NCBI GenBank assembly: GCA_037384885.1 | Contig: JARRNO010000103.1 | Location: forward strand, 1 to 9,456 | Source of the DNA: JARRNO01 sp037384885 | GTDB taxonomy: Bacteria > Acidobacteriota > UBA4820 > DSQY01 | Direction: 5' to 3' | DNA length: 9,456 nt | Part shown: piece after piece, positions 1 to 4,821 of the stretch | How positions within the stretch are numbered: position 1 is the stretch's first letter | Layout of the letters: the number at the start of each line of letters is the position of its first letter | The notes under the pieces: generated by a model | Database searches by the model: none | Told to the model about the DNA's origin: nothing | What the model saw: the letters and a program-made list of their open reading frames with translations, nothing else | Program-made: the position numbers and the translations under genes

Positions 1-237
1 GACGTCGTACTGCTTGTACTTGAAGGCGCAGGGGCTTGCTTCATCAAGCCGGTGCTTCAGTTCGGAGGGAGCAAGTTCCTTGAGGTAAGCCAGGACGTGC
101 TCGGCCGGCAAGGCCTGTTTCAGGACGGGCTGGGTTGTCTTCCCCACGTGAAACGTCGGGATTTCGCCCGCCTTCAGTGTCACCGCGTGCGCCTTTCGTT
201 CCCCCATGGCTCCCAGCACCTTGTCGAGCACCGCCAT
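1..237 (-). CDS. PilT-like N-terminal domain protein (partial, C-terminus outside window)
   Basis: The first 79 residues are visible; the gene continues past position 1. The ATG at 237-235 lies one base after the TAG of the upstream gene, so the two are probably translationally coupled. The segment around residues 17-75 (HAVTLKAGEIPTFHVGK, then LPAEHVLAYLKEL, then LDEASPCAFKYK) follows the layout of the PAS-like N-terminal domain of PilT/PilB-type pilus ATPases: a 'DLHLS.G.PP..R..G' strand pair, a 'L..e....l' helix and an 'E..FaY' strand. The Asp-Leu-His of true PilT is not preserved. The ATPase core, if any, lies outside the window, so this may be a PilT-like accessory protein rather than a retraction motor. 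I recognise it by pattern only; a different small-domain protein is possible. Confidence 0.5.
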   Translation of the reverse strand, partial: MAVLDKVLGAMGERKAHAVTLKAGEIPTFHVGKTTQPVLKQALPAEHVLAYLKELAPSELKHRLDEASPCAFKYKQYDV

Positions 238-238
238 T

Positions 239-709
239 CTATTTCTCCAGAAGATTGATCCGGGTGACGTGGTTCAGATTGACCAGGTAGAGACCGTCGC
301 TTCCCTCCAGATGCAGGAAGGATTCGCTGGCGTTGAGCACGTCAAGCGCGCGTTGCTCCGATTCCCTTCCCACGGCGAATATGGCCCCCGAGAGCATTTC
401 CCCATCCGGGAAGACAAACTGGACATGGTGCTTCGGCGCCCCCGGCACCGTCTCGTAAAAGTGCCATTCGGCTTCGCGCGGCTTTTCAATGAGAAGCCAG
501 CGGATAGACTGGGAGCGCGCCAGAATAATATCGTTCCCCTCCTTGAGCATGGGAAGGAAACGTTTCCGGACAAGAAGGTCAGACAGTGTTTCTCGGCCGC
601 GATGCGTTTCGGCGGTGCTGGACAGGAAGACGGTCCTTGCTTCGGGAGGATCCGGCGGGATGGCGACCGTCACCTTCGCGGGAACTTTCGGTACCCTGTA
701 GTCATCCAT
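239..709 (-). CDS. Hypothetical protein with two tandem copies of one small domain
   Basis: A 156-residue protein with no signal peptide or membrane segment, so probably cytoplasmic. I chose the ATG at 709 because GGAGG sits 9 bases upstream (720-724); an in-frame ATG 42 bases further up lacks such a site. The protein looks internally duplicated. Residues about 13-75 and 96-156 each run: beta strands, then a Ser/Leu-Asp-Leu/Val-Leu segment (SDLLVRKRFLPML versus LDVLNASESFLHL), then a hydrophobic strand (DIILARSQSIRWLLIEK versus GLYLVNLNHVTRINLLEK). This resembles families of small beta-rich proteins of unknown function whose members carry a 'l.dfLN...F..l.' motif. It lies directly upstream of a PilT-like gene with a one-base gap, suggesting a shared role, perhaps in surface motility or signalling. 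Function is unknown. Confidence 0.75.
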   Translation of the reverse strand: MDDYRVPKVPAKVTVAIPPDPPEARTVFLSSTAETHRGRETLSDLLVRKRFLPMLKEGNDIILARSQSIRWLLIEKPREAEWHFYETVPGAPKHHVQFVFPDGEMLSGAIFAVGRESEQRALDVLNASESFLHLEGSDGLYLVNLNHVTRINLLEK

Positions 710-820
710 GACACAATGCCTCCACGAAAGGCGAACATCGGTGAGAATCAACTGGAAATCGATGGCCCCGTTCCTTCCCTACTAGATTAGCCTTCCGGCT
801 TTATCTTAGCAAGCATCCGG

Positions 821-850
821 TTGGTTCCATTGGTTTCACGTCGCTATATT
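821..850 (+). promoter_or_regulatory. Candidate sigma-70 promoter for the secreted-protein gene
   Basis: TTGGTT at 821-826 and TATATT at 845-850, separated by 18 bases. The -10 matches the consensus at five of six positions, the -35 at only three. The likely start of transcription is about 15 bases before the GGAGG ribosome binding site of the gene starting at 874. Moderate support only. Confidence 0.45.
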
Positions 851-873
851 TGAGCTAGTCCCGGAGGATTCGA

Positions 874-1230
874 ATGACATGCAAGCTCCTGGTTTTTATC
901 GTCACCGGCGCTCTGGCTGTCACTGCAGCCGCCGCCGAACCCGTCGTTTTCAGAGACACGGCGGTCCTATCCGAAAGCAACGGGTATCGCTACGAAACCA
1001 CGTTTAGAACTGAAGAGGCATTCCGGATCACTGTGACCCTGGAACCCCGGACCGCTCCGTGCGAGGCCTTGCTTTACCCACAGGACAAGGACACGGCGAT
1101 GGACAGCGCGTCGGGGCGCGGGGTACTGTATCTGAGCAGTTCGCGCGGCGGCCGCTTCACTTTAGCCGTGGTGGGAGGCAGCCGCAAGACGGTGAAAGTG
1201 ACCATCCTCGCAAGGACAAATACAGGTTGA
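874..1230 (+). CDS. Small secreted protein of unknown function
   Basis: 118 residues. GGAGG at 863-867 lies 6 bases before the ATG, which fixes the start. Residues 1-21 form a clear Sec signal peptide: one Lys, a hydrophobic stretch (LLVFIVTGALAV) and an Ala-rich end, with probable cleavage after TAAAA and before EPVV. The mature part of about 97 residues is rich in alternating hydrophobic and polar residues (FRITVTLEP, GVLYLSSS, GRFTLAVVGG, KTVKVTIL), typical of a beta-sandwich. The order of strands, with a Gly-Gly-x-Phe/Tyr-x-Leu strand near the end, recalls bacterial PPC-type or similar extracellular beta domains, but no named family is clear. There is a single Cys in the mature chain (residue 63). 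The gene is divergent from the duplicated-domain gene at 239-709 and borders the repeat region. It is likely periplasmic; its role is unknown. Confidence 0.75.
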   Translation: MTCKLLVFIVTGALAVTAAAAEPVVFRDTAVLSESNGYRYETTFRTEEAFRITVTLEPRTAPCEALLYPQDKDTAMDSASGRGVLYLSSSRGGRFTLAVVGGSRKTVKVTILARTNTG

Positions 1231-1339
1231 GTCACAAGGCGATTCGTCGAGGAAGGGCGCAACATTACGCACAAACGGGACCCCGGCGCAGGCAACGCGG
1301 CTCATGAGGGTCTTCCAGAGGCCTTCCCCGGTTCACCCC

Positions 1340-1454
1340 GCCCTTCGATTCCTACGCACGTAGCCTCGCGGAGAACCCTGTGGGCAAAGGACGGCTTCGA
1401 GGAAGGGGAGGGAGAGCAGGCAAGCCAAGCCCGAGCGCTTTCCCTCGGCCGTTT
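1340..1454. repeat. 118-bp direct repeat, copy 1 (runs into assembly gap)
   Basis: Begins GCCCTTCGATTCC and runs to the N-gap with the same spacing as copies 2 and 3. Two substitutions relative to them are visible by eye (CCTACG for CCCACG; GGACGG for GGACAG). The preceding bases TCACCCC are shared with copy 3 but not copy 2. The repeat lies on the 3' side of selC-type sequence when read on the minus strand. Confidence 0.9.
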
Positions 1455-1508
1455 NNNNNNNNNNNNNNNNNNNNNNNNNNNNNNNNNNNNNNNNNNNNNN
1501 NNNNNNNN
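1455..1508. other. Assembly gap (54 N)
   Basis: A run of 54 undetermined bases interrupts copy 1 of the repeat at the GTTT that in copies 2 and 3 belongs to a CGTTTTTT tract. Sequence resumes with CGTTTTTCC and a GTCGGC-TTC-GCCGAC hairpin (1524-1538) absent from the other copies. The gap is probably due to the repeats, so true length and content are unknown. Confidence 0.95.
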
Positions 1509-1540
1509 CGTTTTTCCGCGAGGGTCGGCTTCGCCGACTT

Positions 1541-1579
1541 GCCGCTGAGAGGGAGGGGAAGCCCCGCCCTCTCAGAATT
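1541..1579. repeat. Hairpin module, copy 1
   Basis: CTGAGAGGG (1545-1553) and CCCTCTCAG (1567-1575) form a perfect 9-bp stem around a 13-base loop, followed by AATTT directly against the tRNA-Sec 3'-end fragment. The same module occurs at 2059-2098 with two base changes in the loop. Read on the plus strand it resembles an intrinsic terminator with a short T-run, but no plus-strand gene obviously needs it. Confidence 0.8.
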
Positions 1580-1605
1580 TGGCGGAGGCGCATGGGAATC
1601 AACCC
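1580..1605 (-). pseudogene. Orphan 3' end of tRNA-Sec (copy 1, one base deleted)
   Basis: On the minus strand this gives the T-arm, acceptor strand, discriminator G and CCA of the intact tRNA-Sec at 2386-2483. It lacks the C of the TTC-G motif (GGGTTGATTCCC instead of GGGTTCGATTCCC). No 5' half of a tRNA is present upstream on the minus strand. It is a duplicated tRNA end, as left by site-specific integration or by segmental duplication. Confidence 0.8.
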
Positions 1606-1937
1606 GAAGCGTCGCGGCAGCCTCGCTCGCGTCGGAGTCCGCTCGCTGCGTTGACCGCGCCGCTACATCGGGTTCCGGGCCGGGTCCCTCTCGCCGCGCT
1701 GTCACAGCAAATGCTCCCTCCTCGGTCGCATTCTCGCCAACAGCGCCAAGCCCCGGTTTTTCACCGGGAATCGAAGCGAAACGGCGAAGAGGGCCGCGGA
1801 TGCAAGAAAGGCGACCGAGGCCGACGAAGACGTAGTTTAGATTACGCCGAGGAGAGCCAAGCGAGTCTGACGCAGCAGACCCGGTTCTATCCCCCGGTGC
1901 AACCGATTTCTGGTGAGAACTCCGGGCTCACGAGTAT
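1606..1937. other. Structured non-coding segment between repeat copies 1 and 2
   Basis: About 330 bases without a credible gene. Several short inverted repeats are visible: AACCCGA (1601-1607) with TCGGGTT (1668-1674); CCCGGT (1752-1757) with ACCGGG (1763-1768) around a 5-base loop; GTCTG (1865-1869) with CAGAC (1876-1880). The stretch around 1800-1880, rich in GGCCGACGAAG-like and ACGCCGAGGAG-like strings, has the look of a dispersed non-coding genomic repeat, but no second copy lies in this window. Confidence 0.4.
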
Positions 1938-1940
1938 CCC

Positions 1941-2058
1941 GCCCTTCGATTCCCACGCACGTAGCCTCGCGGAGAACCCTGTGGGCAAAGGACAGCTTCG
2001 AGGAAGGGGAGGGAGAGCAGGCAAGCCAAGCCCGAGCGCTTTCCCTCGGCCGTTTTTT
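1941..2058. repeat. 118-bp direct repeat, copy 2
   Basis: Identical by eye over all 118 bases to copy 3 (2269-2386), from GCCCTTCGATTCCC to CGTTTTTT. It is followed by the hairpin module at 2059 and then by an orphan tRNA-Sec 3' end. Internal features include CCTCG...CGAGG and a purine-rich GAGGAAGGGGAGGGAGAG tract. Exact identity implies a recent duplication or continuing gene conversion. Confidence 0.93.
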
Positions 2059-2098
2059 GCCGCTGAGAGGGAGAGGAAGCCCCACCCTCTCAGAATTT
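2059..2098. repeat. Hairpin module, copy 2
   Basis: CTGAGAGGG (2063-2071) and CCCTCTCAG (2085-2093) form a perfect 9-bp stem followed by AATTTT. It sits between repeat copy 2 and the tRNA-Sec fragment. Repeat copy 3 lacks the module and runs straight from CGTTTTTT into the tRNA end. Confidence 0.8.
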
Positions 2099-2126
2099 TG
2101 GCGGAGGCGCATGGGAATCGAACCCA
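2099..2126 (-). pseudogene. Orphan 3' end of tRNA-Sec (copy 2, exact 28 bases)
   Basis: These 28 bases are identical to 2386-2413, i.e. CCA, discriminator G, 3' acceptor strand and T-arm of the intact selC. The sequence beyond it on the minus strand differs from selC, and no GGAGGCGC 5' acceptor strand is found within reach, so no tRNA can form. This is the length and position of a classical att core for an integrase that targets a tRNA 3' end. Confidence 0.85.
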
Positions 2127-2219
2127 TCGGCACTAAAAGCCTCGCGGCACAGAGGCCGCTCCGTTTTAAGTCCCGTTATGGGTTCCCGGGGCGGGGCCCC
2201 AGCCCGCTTTTCCTACGGC

Positions 2220-2243
2220 CCGGCGCCAAGCAGTTGGCGCCGG
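2220..2243. repeat. Perfect 10-bp hairpin
   Basis: CCGGCGCCAA (2220-2229), loop GCAG, and TTGGCGCCGG (2234-2243) form a perfect stem of ten pairs. No T-run follows on either strand, so it is not a standard intrinsic terminator. It lies between the orphan tRNA end and repeat copy 3. Possible roles are a protein-binding site or structured RNA end; none is shown. Confidence 0.75.
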
Positions 2244-2268
2244 CGCCTGGAAAACCTAGGCTCACCCC

Positions 2269-2385
2269 GCCCTTCGATTCCCACGCACGTAGCCTCGCGG
2301 AGAACCCTGTGGGCAAAGGACAGCTTCGAGGAAGGGGAGGGAGAGCAGGCAAGCCAAGCCCGAGCGCTTTCCCTCGGCCGTTTTT
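2269..2385. repeat. 118-bp direct repeat, copy 3 (abuts intact selC)
   Basis: Same sequence as copy 2. Its last T (2386) is also the complement of the terminal A of the tRNA's encoded CCA. On the minus strand this copy is the immediate downstream flank of selC, so it is probably the original and copies 1 and 2 derive from it together with the tRNA end. Confidence 0.93.
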
Positions 2386-2483
2386 TGGCGGAGGCGCATG
2401 GGAATCGAACCCACCGGCCGCGGGGTTAGCCGCGGCCCAATGGCTTTGAAGGCCACGGGACGCACCAGCGCCCAAGCGCCTCC
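2386..2483 (-). tRNA. selC: tRNA-Sec (anticodon TCA)
   Basis: Selenocysteine tRNA, 98 bases with encoded CCA, which inserts Sec at UGA codons with SelB. Read on the minus strand: acceptor GGAGGCGC pairs with GCGCCTCC over 8 bp (the Sec-specific long acceptor); the D-arm GGGCGC/GCGTCC has 6 bp with a 4-base loop TGGT; the anticodon arm has loop CTTCAAA with anticodon TCA; the long variable arm GGCCGCGG/CCGCGGCC has 8 bp; the T-arm is GTGGG-TTCGATT-CCCAT; discriminator G and CCA follow. The 8-bp acceptor, 6-bp D stem and long variable arm together are diagnostic. It begins 46 bases after the acyl-CoA dehydrogenase stop on the same strand. Its presence implies selenoproteins and selA/selB/selD elsewhere in the genome. 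Confidence 0.97.
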
Positions 2484-2492
2484 GCACAGGTT

Positions 2493-2521
2493 ATTCTGGT
2501 CCGAGTGGGAAGGGGAATCAA
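2493..2521 (-). promoter_or_regulatory. Candidate promoter of selC
   Basis: On the minus strand, TTGATT (2521-2516), a 17-base spacer and CAGAAT (2498-2493), each four of six matches to the sigma-70 consensus. Transcription would start within a few bases of the mature 5' end at 2483. It lets the tRNA be made independently of the acyl-CoA dehydrogenase gene upstream. Confidence 0.5.
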
Positions 2522-2529
2522 CCCCCGCC

Positions 2530-3675
2530 TTACTCTGAAAGAAGCGCGCGGGCGATGACGATCCTCTGGATTTCGCTCGTGCCTTCGTAGATCGTCGTCA
2601 CCCGGACATCGCGGTAAAAACGCTCCACGGCGTACTCCCGGCTGAAGCCGTAGGCCCCGTGAATCTGGACGGCCGCGTCGCAAACTTTTTTGGCCGTCTC
2701 GCTGGCGTAGAGCTTGGCCATGGAGGCCGCTCTGGCGAGGTCGGGGTCGCCGGCATCCCGCATCGAAGCCGCCTTATGGGTCATCAGGCGGGCGGCCTCG
2801 ATCTCCGTCGCCATGTCGGCGAGCGAAAGCTGGACCGCCTGGTGGGCCTTGAGCGGCCTGCCGAAGGTCTCCCGCTGGCCGGCGTACTTCACCGCCTCGT
2901 CCAGGGCGCCCTGAGCGATTCCAACCGACTGTGCGGCGATTCCGATGCGGGAGGCATCCAGGGTTGCAAAGGCGATCTTGATGCCCATCCCCTCCTCTCC
3001 CAGCACATTTCCGGCGGGAACCTCGCAATCATCAAAGGTAATGCCGGAGGTCACGGAGGCGTGAAGCCCCATTTTCTTCTCCGGCGGATCGAAATGAAGC
3101 CCCGGCGTGTCCCCTCGGACGATGAAAGCCGTGATTCCCCTGGAACCGGCGCCCGGATCGGTCACCGCGAAGACCACGAAAGTCTTGCCGTAATGGGTGT
3201 TCGTGATCCAGGCTTTCTGCCCGTTCAAAATATAGCGGTCGACTTTCTTCTCCGCACGCGTCTTGATGGAAGCCGCGTCCGACCCCGCACCAGGCTCTGT
3301 CAAAGCAAAGCCTCCAATTTCTATTCCGGACGCCAGCGGCGGGAGAAAGCGCTTCTTCTGCTCTTCGCTTCCGAACCGGAGGATGGGCTCCTGGCACACG
3401 GAGTTTGTCACGGAAACCGTGACGGCGGTGGAGGGGCACACTCTCGCCAGCTCTTCGATGGCAAGAGCGTAACTGACCGTACCCAGCCCGGAGCCACCGT
3501 ATTCTTCGGGAATGATCATCCCGAGCAGCCCCAGTTCCGCCAGGCCGGGAAGGAGTTCTTCGATAAAACGTTCTTCCTCGTCTCGTTTCTGCACGCCGGG
3601 CCGGATCTGTTCCTCGGCGAAGTCCCGGACCATGTTCCGGATCATTTGCTGATCGTCGTTCAGGTTCAACTGCAT
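2530..3675 (-). CDS. Acyl-CoA dehydrogenase
   Basis: 381 residues, the usual length for short/medium-chain acyl-CoA dehydrogenases. These flavoenzymes oxidise acyl-CoA to trans-2-enoyl-CoA and pass electrons to an electron-transfer flavoprotein; in syntrophs they may also work in reverse. Visible signatures: FALTEPGAGSD (residues 123-133, FAD and substrate contact), WITN (156-159), RETFGRP (268-274), AAVQIHGAYGFS (334-345) and IYEGTSEIQR (362-371), in which Glu364 is the catalytic base. The start ATG at 3675 has GGGAG 6 bases upstream. It follows the crotonase-like gene by 51 bases on the same strand and may be cotranscribed with it. Substrate cannot be told from sequence; residue pattern fits butyryl/short branched-chain types. 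Confidence 0.95.
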   Translation of the reverse strand: MQLNLNDDQQMIRNMVRDFAEEQIRPGVQKRDEEERFIEELLPGLAELGLLGMIIPEEYGGSGLGTVSYALAIEELARVCPSTAVTVSVTNSVCQEPILRFGSEEQKKRFLPPLASGIEIGGFALTEPGAGSDAASIKTRAEKKVDRYILNGQKAWITNTHYGKTFVVFAVTDPGAGSRGITAFIVRGDTPGLHFDPPEKKMGLHASVTSGITFDDCEVPAGNVLGEEGMGIKIAFATLDASRIGIAAQSVGIAQGALDEAVKYAGQRETFGRPLKAHQAVQLSLADMATEIEAARLMTHKAASMRDAGDPDLARAASMAKLYASETAKKVCDAAVQIHGAYGFSREYAVERFYRDVRVTTIYEGTSEIQRIVIARALLSE

Positions 3676-3726
3676 AGCCTGCTCCCACGATGCGGATTGG
3701 TGAAGGAGTGGTCCGGTCCCGGTCGT

Positions 3727-4350
3727 TCAGGTGGAATCGAACCGGGGGGCGCGTTTCTCGAAGAAGGCGCGCACCCCCTCGCGGGCGTCCCCATGCGCCC
3801 ACGCCAGGGAGAAAGTATACCGTTCGAGGGCCGTCGCCTGCAAAGGATGCAGCCCTGTTTGGCGATGAACTAGGGGCCTCAGCAGCGAGAGCGCCGCCGG
3901 AGAAAGGCCCGCAAAACGCCGGCTCACCTCTTTTGCCGCGGCTTCTACATCTCCGGAGAACCGGGTTCCCCAACCGCCTCGGACGATGTCCCGCTCAAAA
4001 AGAATACCTCCCCGGAATGCGACGCGGCGCGTCAAAAGGCTCCCGATTCGCAGCGGCAGCAGGACGGCCCCCGGGCCGGGGTAAGGAACCGGGGCCAGCC
4101 GGCTTCCGGGACGAACGAACACGGAATCGGCGACCAGAAGAATCCAGGCCGTAGGTCCCGCCACATCTCCCCCGATCCAACCTGTTACCGGCATGGGGTG
4201 GCGCAGGAGACGGGACAGGAGGCAATGGGGAATGGGACTGCTTCCGCCCTGCTGGACCCAGAGGAGCAAGGGCCGGCGGGACTCGATGAGCGCGAGATCC
4301 AGCCTTGCGGCGGCGCCGGCGCCGTCAAGGGAGACCTTGAACGGCTTCAC
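3727..4350 (-). CDS. Crotonase-fold protein, shortened and lacking the usual active site
   Basis: 207 residues against about 255-260 for enoyl-CoA hydratases. The GTG start overlaps the upstream TGA as GTGA, so translation is coupled and the start is well supported. The fold is recognisable from HPMPVTGWIGGDVAG (51-65, counterpart of 'kPviAAV.G.A.GGG'), VADSVFV (73-79, 'acDi.ia'), LPLRIG (98-103), RVAFRGGILFERDIVRGGWGTRF (109-131) and a C-terminal YTFSLAWAHGDAREGVRAFFEKRAPRF typical of the dienoyl-CoA hydratase/crotonase group. The N-terminal ~45 residues, with the 'FSAG.D' oxyanion-hole segment, are missing; the second oxyanion motif is GPT, not GGG; neither catalytic Glu of enoyl-CoA hydratase is visible. 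It may bind acyl-CoA without hydratase activity, or act as a partner subunit. The pairing with a [2Fe-2S] gene suggests a redox context. Confidence 0.8.
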   Translation of the reverse strand: MKPFKVSLDGAGAAARLDLALIESRRPLLLWVQQGGSSPIPHCLLSRLLRHPMPVTGWIGGDVAGPTAWILLVADSVFVRPGSRLAPVPYPGPGAVLLPLRIGSLLTRRVAFRGGILFERDIVRGGWGTRFSGDVEAAAKEVSRRFAGLSPAALSLLRPLVHRQTGLHPLQATALERYTFSLAWAHGDAREGVRAFFEKRAPRFDST

Positions 4351-4715
4351 GGTTCCCTGCGCCTCGCCTTGGGAGAAGGAAGTACTTTCGATTCCGGCAG
4401 TCTGAGATCGCGCAGGGCGAGCACCAGTTCCTGGGAAAGCTGAACGATTTCATCGCCTTCCTGCACGATGTTCTGGCAGGGCAGCATGAGATATTCCCGA
4501 CCGCCCCTGTGGAGGCGGCAGCGGCAGTTGAGGCAGTCAGCGGCCCAGCAGAAATCGCCGTAGGGGATGTGTTCGGGAGCGATGAACTGGAGGCAGCGCA
4601 GGAGCAGGTTGTTTTCCGGTACTTGAAACGGCCTGCCGAGCACCTTGATCGTGACCAGTTTATCGTAGGGCTCGAGGATGGCGTCCCAATCCGTTCTGTC
4701 CCGTTCTGTCGTCAT
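4347..4715 (-). CDS. Small [2Fe-2S] ferredoxin-fold protein
   Basis: 122 residues. The segment from about residue 20 to 95 matches the plant-type/NuoG-like [2Fe-2S] domain: a VTIKVLGRPFQVPENNLLLRCL beta-alpha start, the cluster motif Cys56-x4-Cys61-x2-Cys64 and Cys80 in MLPCQNIVQEGDEI, equivalent to the 'aC.t.v..Gm.v' strand. Two extra cysteines (41, 66) are present. N- and C-terminal tails are short and polar. It probably carries electrons in the cytoplasm. The ATG at 4715 has only a weak AGGG ribosome site. Its TGA overlaps the GTG of the crotonase-like gene, arguing that the two products work together. It lies 181 bases beyond the end of rseP, so it probably starts a separate transcription unit, though no clear promoter was seen. 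Confidence 0.85.
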   Translation of the reverse strand: MTTERDRTDWDAILEPYDKLVTIKVLGRPFQVPENNLLLRCLQFIAPEHIPYGDFCWAADCLNCRCRLHRGGREYLMLPCQNIVQEGDEIVQLSQELVLALRDLRLPESKVLPSPKARRREP

Positions 4716-4774
4716 AAGTCTACCCTGAAAATACCGTCAGATCCTGTCCCGGCGGGGCCCGTTTAGCCGTCGCG

Positions 4775-4794
4775 AAAAATGGGCCGGGAAGGCC
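4775..4794 (-). terminator. Weak candidate terminator after rseP
   Basis: On the minus strand, downstream of the rseP stop, GGCC-TTCCC-GGCC is followed by CA and five T. The stem is only 4 bp, so termination may be partial and read-through into the [2Fe-2S] gene is possible. Confidence 0.35.
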
Positions 4795-4821
4795 GTGAAG
4801 CCGGCGGACCACACGGGCGGG

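Larger units (their letters stand above)
1231..2385. other. Non-coding, repeat-rich flank of selC
   Basis: About 1.15 kb with no convincing gene on either strand. The open frames across it pass through repeats, hairpins and an N-gap, lack convincing ribosome binding sites and share repeated peptide strings only because the DNA is repeated. It contains three ~118-bp direct repeats, two hairpin modules and two orphan tRNA-Sec 3' ends (all listed separately). The first ~100 bases (1231-1335), after the secreted-protein gene, show no clear terminator or other signal. Confidence 0.7.

Noticed and set aside
1231..1330. Terminator after the secreted-protein gene
   Set aside because: Only GACCC...GGGTC arms with a long loop and no T-run were found.
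2059..2098. Intrinsic terminator for a plus-strand gene
   Set aside because: No plus-strand gene lies upstream within reach, and the module is linked to the tRNA-end duplication, so it is listed as a repeat instead.
2127..2200. Possible second tRNA (a CTTAAAA anticodon-loop-like string, suggesting Leu-UAA) ahead of the orphan tRNA end on the minus strand
   Set aside because: The bases around the loop do not pair as an anticodon stem and no 5' acceptor strand matching GCGCCTCC is within reach, so no cloverleaf forms.
1340..2386. CRISPR array
   Set aside because: The repeats are 118 bp, only three, with spacers of unequal length (hundreds of bases), and no cas gene is present.
1333..2487. Open frames on both strands across the repeat region
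   Set aside because: They share peptide strings only because the DNA is repeated, run through the N-gap or tRNA, and lack ribosome sites or domain content.
2659..3873. 404-codon plus-strand frame opposite the acyl-CoA dehydrogenase
   Set aside because: It is the antisense shadow of a clear acyl-CoA dehydrogenase and shows no domain of its own.
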